The notes beneath the pieces were generated by a model. It saw only the letters and a list, made by a program, of their open reading frames with translations, made no database searches and had not been told where the DNA came from. A stretch of DNA of 37,510 nt from Deltaproteobacteria bacterium (GTDB taxonomy: Bacteria > Desulfobacterota > Syntrophobacteria > BM002), in NCBI GenBank assembly GCA_019309045.1, contig JAFDGZ010000036.1, positions 1 through 37,510 on the forward strand, written 5' to 3'. Of the stretch, positions 32,932-37,510 are shown piece after piece (position 1 is the stretch's first letter; the number at the start of each line of letters is the position of its first letter). Both the position numbers and the translations under genes were made by a program.

Positions 32932-34020
32932 ATGGCTTTTGTTACTGGAATGTTTCTTATTGATGCACCTGCTTCGGCTTTGAACAACCTGGGGCAGATA
33001 CCAGGTTCCCGAACGGACAATACGGTAGGAGTAAAGATAATTCCCACAAGGGAGGGAGGGTACCCTTACGTTTCAGCCCAGGCGTTCCGTTACTGGCTGC
33101 GCAAGACACTGGAACACGGAGAGTGGGGATGGGTGGCCGCACCGGTCTACAGAGAAGCGAAAGTGGCTTACACGGACGCCAACCCATTGAAGTACTGGGA
33201 CGACGACCTGTTTGGTTACATGCGAGCGCCGTCCAAACGTGAATCAGCAAGGGCGGCAAGGGAGGCGGATGAGTCTCGTGCTGGCGAGACCCCCACCAAG
33301 GAAACGGTGACCCGGATCTCTCCCTTCAGGGTGAGTACCCTGGTATCATTGGCTCCCACCGGAGTGGTAGATGACTTCGGGGTCATGAGCCGCCAAGAGG
33401 GAGACCCTGTGCCCCATGAGCATCAGTTCTACAGGACAACCCTTAAGGGGCTCTTTTCTCTGGACCTTCATGCCGTGGGTACCTTCACCTACAGGCAGAA
33501 GACCGGGTATCTTAACCTCGATGAGGAAAGAGAAAAGGAGGCAAAAGAGAAGGAGCTTGAGCACCTGGTGGAGGAAAAGGCATTCAGGGTTCCTTTGAGC
33601 GAGAGAATCAGCCGCATAACTGCACTCTTCGAGGGGCTGGCGCATCTGGATGGCGGAGCCAAGCAAACAATTCACTACACTGACGTGAGCCCTAGGCTGG
33701 TGATCATGGCCGTCACTAAAGGGGGCAACCACGTGTTCGGGCATGTAGTGGACGCGGATGTGCGACACCGTCCAGTAATGAAGATAGAGGCCCTTCGCGA
33801 ATCGCTGGACGTGTTTGCCGATGACATCCTCTCTCAGGTGTACGTAGGCTGGACCAAGGGGTATCTGGATGGGGAGCGAGCCCGTTTTACAGAGGCACTG
33901 TCCGAAGGAGGTATACTTGCGGATTTCAAGGAGCGCATAAAGGTCTCACATCCACGACAGGCCTTTCAGGCGATTGCGGCTACGTTTCAGAATGAACAGA
34001 ACAGTGGGTGGTTTTCTTAA
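32932..34020 (+). CDS. cas7: Cas7/Cst2/DevR family protein (type I-B)
   Basis: A 362-residue backbone subunit of Cascade. Hallmarks are VTGMFLIDAPASALNNLG at the N-terminus, VGVKIIPTREGGYPYVSAQAFRYWLR and LVSLAPTGVVDDFGVMSRQEG, then YRTTLKGLFSLDLHAVG. These are the Cst2/DevR signatures. An acidic linker (about 95-120) and a Lys/Glu-rich segment (about 195-215) are inserted. GAGGAGG precedes the ATG. It lies 38 bases after cas8 and 51 before cas5. Confidence 0.92.
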   Translation: MAFVTGMFLIDAPASALNNLGQIPGSRTDNTVGVKIIPTREGGYPYVSAQAFRYWLRKTLEHGEWGWVAAPVYREAKVAYTDANPLKYWDDDLFGYMRAPSKRESARAAREADESRAGETPTKETVTRISPFRVSTLVSLAPTGVVDDFGVMSRQEGDPVPHEHQFYRTTLKGLFSLDLHAVGTFTYRQKTGYLNLDEEREKEAKEKELEHLVEEKAFRVPLSERISRITALFEGLAHLDGGAKQTIHYTDVSPRLVIMAVTKGGNHVFGHVVDADVRHRPVMKIEALRESLDVFADDILSQVYVGWTKGYLDGERARFTEALSEGGILADFKERIKVSHPRQAFQAIAATFQNEQNSGWFS

Positions 34021-34071
34021 TAGAAAGGCCAGCTTCTCTTACAGGGAGACTTAGACGAACAGGAGTAAGGC

Positions 34072-34815
34072 ATGGAGGTTTTGAAGATTGTGGCGGAAGG
34101 GGTAACCACCTCTTTCCGGTATCCTCACTTCATGCAAGGTATTCAGCCCACGTTCAGAATGCCCCCTCCCGCAACCATATATGGGCATGTTTGCAGCGCC
34201 TTAGGGGAATGGTTCGATCCGACAGGTATTATGTTTGGCGTCCAATTCTACTATAAGGGCGTGTTCGAGGACATGGAGCATGTGCACATTGTAAGCCCGT
34301 CCACCGGGCGATTGCCAGGAACCAAGGTGCTGAAGGCGTTGGAAGGGAAGGTCAATCCGTTTCGGAGGGAGATACTGGCGCATCCCAGTCTGACCTTGTA
34401 CATCAGCCGGCCTCAATGGCTTGATGCCTTCCGCCACCCAAGGTATGCGGTGGTGTTAGGCCGCTCTCAGGATCTGTTTACTTACCAGAAGGTTGAAGTG
34501 GTTTCCCTGGAGCCGAGAGAAAGTGCCTATTTCGAAGCTACACTTGCTCCGTATGGGTTAGCAAAGCGTACGGGCGCAGGCAGGGTTGTTACCATGCCCC
34601 GTTTCGTGGACTACCTGCGAGGCAGGGAGCCTTTTTTCGGACGATACGTAATACTGGAAAGACGGGTGCACACGCGCGATTTCCTGCTTTTTTCAGAGGA
34701 TCCGGAGCCTCGGTACTGGACGGACCCTACGGGTCCTGTTGTCGATGGGGATGCTCAAGGGGTGATCTTGCACACTTGGGTTGGAGAAGATGACAGTGTC
34801 TTTCGATTGGCATGA
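34072..34815 (+). CDS. cas5: Cas5 (type I-B)
   Basis: A 247-residue Cas5: MEVLKIVAEGVTTSFRYPHF, then FRMPPPATIYGHVCSALGEWF, the Gly-Ala-type helix typical of Cas5t. It holds the 5' crRNA handle. AGGAG is placed 9 bases before the ATG. The last 26 bases overlap the cas3 start, so the two are coupled. Confidence 0.92.
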   Translation: MEVLKIVAEGVTTSFRYPHFMQGIQPTFRMPPPATIYGHVCSALGEWFDPTGIMFGVQFYYKGVFEDMEHVHIVSPSTGRLPGTKVLKALEGKVNPFRREILAHPSLTLYISRPQWLDAFRHPRYAVVLGRSQDLFTYQKVEVVSLEPRESAYFEATLAPYGLAKRTGAGRVVTMPRFVDYLRGREPFFGRYVILERRVHTRDFLLFSEDPEPRYWTDPTGPVVDGDAQGVILHTWVGEDDSVFRLA

Positions 34816-37174
34816 GACCCTTGCGGAGATCTGGGCCAAGAGCCCTGTACTGGGGAGCGATAAAGGCGAGAGCCTTCGGGAACACACTTATAATTTAATG
34901 GTGCGTCTGGATGGTTTGGCGAGGCTAAGGCCCAAGCTCCAGGAGGAGTTCAACTTGCCGAGGCTTTGGCTCATACTCCAGCGCGCAGCCTGGCTTCACG
35001 ACTGGGGTAAGGCAGCCCCTTCTTTCCAACTCATGCTGAGAGGCGGTCCGACCTGGCACCACCGCCACGAGGTACTGTCTCTTCTCTGGGTCGATTGGTG
35101 CTGTCATGACCTGGAGTCAACAGAGGCCACCTGGGTTGCCTCGATCGTCGTATCGCACCACAAGGAAGCTCGTGATATCTTCGAGTTGTATCCCTTTGGT
35201 CTTGCAGAGGAAGATGATCCTGTCGGAGACCTGGTATCCGAAGTTGACGTTGACACCTGTAGAATCTTGTGGGAATGGCAACGACAGCAGGCGATGACTA
35301 GCTGGACACCTAATCAGCCGGAGGGCGAAGTACCCGGTGCACCGCTCCCTCCCCCATGGGAGGAGGCCGTGGCTCGTGTAAGAAGAGAAGGGGTGGAGAG
35401 AATCAGGTTCTGGCTGGATCGATTTCGTCGTTTGGTTGCCGGGTTTGAATCAGGAAATGAATCACTTTCTCCAACTCTGGGGTTCCTTCTGCGGGGATTC
35501 ATGCTCCAGGCAGATTACACGGCCTCAGCTCATGTCGCTCAAGGAGAAAGGCCTCGCCTTGAAGATGGACGCATTCTGAAAGCGTTCTCCTTGAATCAGG
35601 CTTCTCTCTATGAACACCAGGCTGCTGCAGCCAGAACCGAGGGAAACACCATTCTTATTGCTCCAACAGGTAGTGGGAAGACCGAGGCGGCGCTCCTTTG
35701 GGCCTCATGTCAGAACCGATGTCAGACGGGCATACCTCGTCTCTTTTACACCCTGCCCTATCAGGCCAGCATGAATGCGATGTTTGACCGCCTCAACGGT
35801 GCATTTTCAGGCAAGGTTGGTCTCGTCCACAGCAGGTCCCTCGCGGCATTGTATCAACGTTTCATGGATCAGAAATATTCAGTCAAGGAAGCCGGTCGAC
35901 AAGCGCAATGGATGAAGGCCTTGGCAAGGCTCCACGTCCAGCCGATGGTTATTTTCAGCCCCTATCAGATGCTCAAGATTGTATACCGCCTGAAGGGCTA
36001 CGAGGCCATGCTTGCCGACTATGCCCAGGGGGTCTTCGTGTTCGATGAAATCCACGCTTACGAACCGAGGCGCCTTGCCATGATCCTGGAGACCGTGAAG
36101 TATTTACGGGAGGAATGGGGTGCTCGTTTTCTGGTGATGTCGGCAACCCTTCCAGCACCTATAAGAAATCGGGTAAAACAGGCCCTTGAAAACCCGGATG
36201 TGATAACCGCCGCTCTACCCTTATATAAGGCGTTCTCTAGGCACCAGGTGAGTGTTGTCCCTGGCGACCTCTTGGAGGCAGCTAATCTGGAAAGGGCTGT
36301 TCGAGACTGGCATGGGGGCAAGAGTGTACTTGTGACGTGTAACACGGTGGCGAGGGCTCAGGCGGTGTATAGGGCGATTATGAAAAGTCCGCTTAAACCC
36401 CCAGGGGGAGAGCTGATCCTATTGCACAGCCGCTTCAACGCAAGGGACCGCTTCAGAAAAGAGCACTGCATTTTGTCTAATTTGGCTTTGGGGAGGGTTG
36501 GATCTGAACACAAAAGCGAACGTCCCGTAATGGTGGTGTCCACCCAGGTGATTGAAGTGAGTTTGAATGTAGATATGGACACCATTTACTCTGATCCTGC
36601 GCCGCTTGAGGCACTGATTCAGCGATTCGGCCGCGTCAACAGGAACCGCAGGATGCCCGTGGCTCCCGCATATGTGTTCGAAGAGCCGGCCGACGGGCAG
36701 GGAATTTATGACCCTGCCTTGATAAAGGAAGCGTTGCAAGTGCTCAATTGCAACAGCGACCGCCCGCTTGACGAGATGGGAGTGCAAGACTGGCTGGACG
36801 GAATCTATACTGGAAAGATCCTCGCAGACTGGGAAGCCTCCTATGAAAGTACCGCTACTGAATTCCGTACCGCCTTTTTGAAAACCCTGATTCCATTTGT
36901 GTCTGACCCTGAGCTGGAGGAAGCTTTTGACCGCTTGTTCGACGGGGTCGAGGTACTTCCCGCAGCGTTGGTGAAGGAATATCTGGAACTCAATGATCGA
37001 GATCCTATCGGAGCGACACAGCTGCTCATACCAATAAGATGGGGACAATATCACCTTTTGACCAAAAGAGGGCGGATTAGGCCATGTCAAGGTAAAATGC
37101 CCTCGGTGGTGGACGGCCATTATGATCCAGAGGTTGGATTGGACTTTACGAAAAACCAACAGGAGAACGTCTGA
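34790..37174 (+). CDS. cas3: Cas3 HD nuclease-helicase (type I-B)
   Basis: A 794-residue enzyme from the ATG at 34790 (MTVSFDWHETLAEIW); a TTG nine bases earlier is possible, but GGAG lies just before the ATG. The HD domain has REHTYN, AAWLHDWGKAAPSF, HHRHEVLS and SHHKEARD. The helicase has Walker A IAPTGSGKTEAAL, motif II DEIHAYEPRR, motif III MSATLP and motifs V/VI in VSTQVIEVSLNVDMD and LIQRFGRVNR. Thus both nuclease and helicase are complete, unlike the fragment at 19176. It unwinds and cuts target DNA recruited by Cascade. Confidence 0.95.
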   Translation: MTVSFDWHETLAEIWAKSPVLGSDKGESLREHTYNLMVRLDGLARLRPKLQEEFNLPRLWLILQRAAWLHDWGKAAPSFQLMLRGGPTWHHRHEVLSLLWVDWCCHDLESTEATWVASIVVSHHKEARDIFELYPFGLAEEDDPVGDLVSEVDVDTCRILWEWQRQQAMTSWTPNQPEGEVPGAPLPPPWEEAVARVRREGVERIRFWLDRFRRLVAGFESGNESLSPTLGFLLRGFMLQADYTASAHVAQGERPRLEDGRILKAFSLNQASLYEHQAAAARTEGNTILIAPTGSGKTEAALLWASCQNRCQTGIPRLFYTLPYQASMNAMFDRLNGAFSGKVGLVHSRSLAALYQRFMDQKYSVKEAGRQAQWMKALARLHVQPMVIFSPYQMLKIVYRLKGYEAMLADYAQGVFVFDEIHAYEPRRLAMILETVKYLREEWGARFLVMSATLPAPIRNRVKQALENPDVITAALPLYKAFSRHQVSVVPGDLLEAANLERAVRDWHGGKSVLVTCNTVARAQAVYRAIMKSPLKPPGGELILLHSRFNARDRFRKEHCILSNLALGRVGSEHKSERPVMVVSTQVIEVSLNVDMDTIYSDPAPLEALIQRFGRVNRNRRMPVAPAYVFEEPADGQGIYDPALIKEALQVLNCNSDRPLDEMGVQDWLDGIYTGKILADWEASYESTATEFRTAFLKTLIPFVSDPELEEAFDRLFDGVEVLPAALVKEYLELNDRDPIGATQLLIPIRWGQYHLLTKRGRIRPCQGKMPSVVDGHYDPEVGLDFTKNQQENV

Positions 37175-37175
37175 A

Positions 37176-37370
37176 GTGATACCCGTAGACACCTTGTGCC
37201 CCCTCTGGCACCTGAGATTTATCTTGGAGCCCACGGAGGTGATAAGGCTTCCCGGGATGAACAAGGGGATCACCGTGCGCGGGGCGTTTGGGCCATCGCT
37301 CAGGAACCTGGTTTGCGCGGACAGGCAGGCATCCTGTGACTCATGCCGGATCATGGGGCAGGCCATGTAA
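37176..37370 (+). pseudogene. cas6: Cas6 N-terminus, truncated
   Basis: From the GTG at 37176 (one base after the cas3 stop, with AGGAG 10 bases upstream) the frame reads the start of a Cas6: LRFILEPTEVIRLPGM, then GITVRGAFGPSLRNLVC and CDSCRI. It then stops at TAA (37368-37370) after only 64 residues, whereas Cas6 proteins are about 200-260 long. The conserved Cys that follows in relatives is missing. The gene is therefore cut at this point by deletion, insertion or rearrangement. Confidence 0.75.
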
Positions 37371-37504
37371 TTGTCTTTCGCCTATTCTATCTTTTTGCGA
37401 CTGTGCCTTTTTTTCGTTTGGGGGTGCGGGATGGGGTGACTGAACATGCGGCGGCCGCCATGGCGGAGCTGCAACAGAGACTTGGCGGGAGCACATTGCG
37501 CTGA
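37343..37504 (+). other. Open frame at the right edge, possibly the 3' end of an inserted gene
   Basis: A 53-codon frame from the ATG at 37343 to TGA at 37504 reads HVIVFRLFYLFATVPFFRLG, then VRDGVTEHAAAAMAELQQRL. It overlaps the end of the truncated cas6 in another frame and resembles the C-terminal end of a larger protein, perhaps a transposase. I cannot name the family. It hints that cas6 is interrupted by foreign sequence here. Confidence 0.3.
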
Positions 37505-37510
37505 GCGCGC

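Noticed and set aside
1-37510. tRNA, rRNA or complete insertion sequences
   Set aside because: No cloverleaf-like or rRNA-like stretch and no complete transposase were recognised on reading; only a possible gene end at 37343-37504 remains.

Overview
The window looks like chromosome of a Desulfobacterota-type (deltaproteobacterial) anaerobe. This rests on gene content: a sigma54 activator with its kinase, a DUF3786 protein, a DUF6125 protein, a probable dual-CXXC selenoprotein, a thiolase/hydroxyacyl-CoA dehydrogenase pair and a choice-of-anchor Q beta-helix protein. It is an inference from recognised families, not a computed assignment.

The left part (1 to about 12.3 kb) is mostly housekeeping and signalling. 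It holds an NtrC-type regulator and kinase operon, an exported beta-helix protein, a DUF3786 protein, a half-length permease and an exported M28 peptidase. A minus-strand series then runs thiolase, 3-hydroxybutyryl-CoA dehydrogenase, GNAT, DUF6125 and a small zinc-ribbon gene with an in-frame TGA best read as selenocysteine. An HD-GYP response regulator closes the part.

The middle (12.4 to 19 kb) is accessory DNA. A tripartite hipB-hipS-hipT toxin-antitoxin operon sits behind five palindromic operators spaced 41 to 42 bases apart. It is followed by hicAB, an ORF6N gene broken by TAG, an AlbA_2/ATPase regulator, a broken four-helix-bundle gene and dispersed and tandem repeats.

The right part (18.8 to 37.5 kb) is a CRISPR-Cas island. 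It starts with a decayed copy of a cas8 5' end and a cas3 helicase truncated after its first RecA domain. A compact type III-D operon follows: cas10 with GGDD, four cas7-like genes, csx10, a Csm2-like cas11 and csx19. The same transcript continues with an unknown 106-residue helical protein, a PIN-domain nuclease, an NE0113-family CARF protein, a CARF-HTH protein and csx15. A HEPN/MNT pair comes next, then a type I-B (Tneap-like) set: cas8b1/cst1, cas7/cst2, cas5, cas3 and a truncated cas6.

No CRISPR array and no cas1, cas2 or cas4 lie in the window. The III-D module lies between two direct copies of the cas8 5' end (18829-19000 and 31406-31584), which suggests it was inserted into, or recombined with, a pre-existing I-B locus. 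The most unusual points are the UGA-containing small gene, the helically phased hipB operators, the PIN/106-residue pair inside the III-D operon, and the lack of an obvious nuclease fused to either CARF protein.
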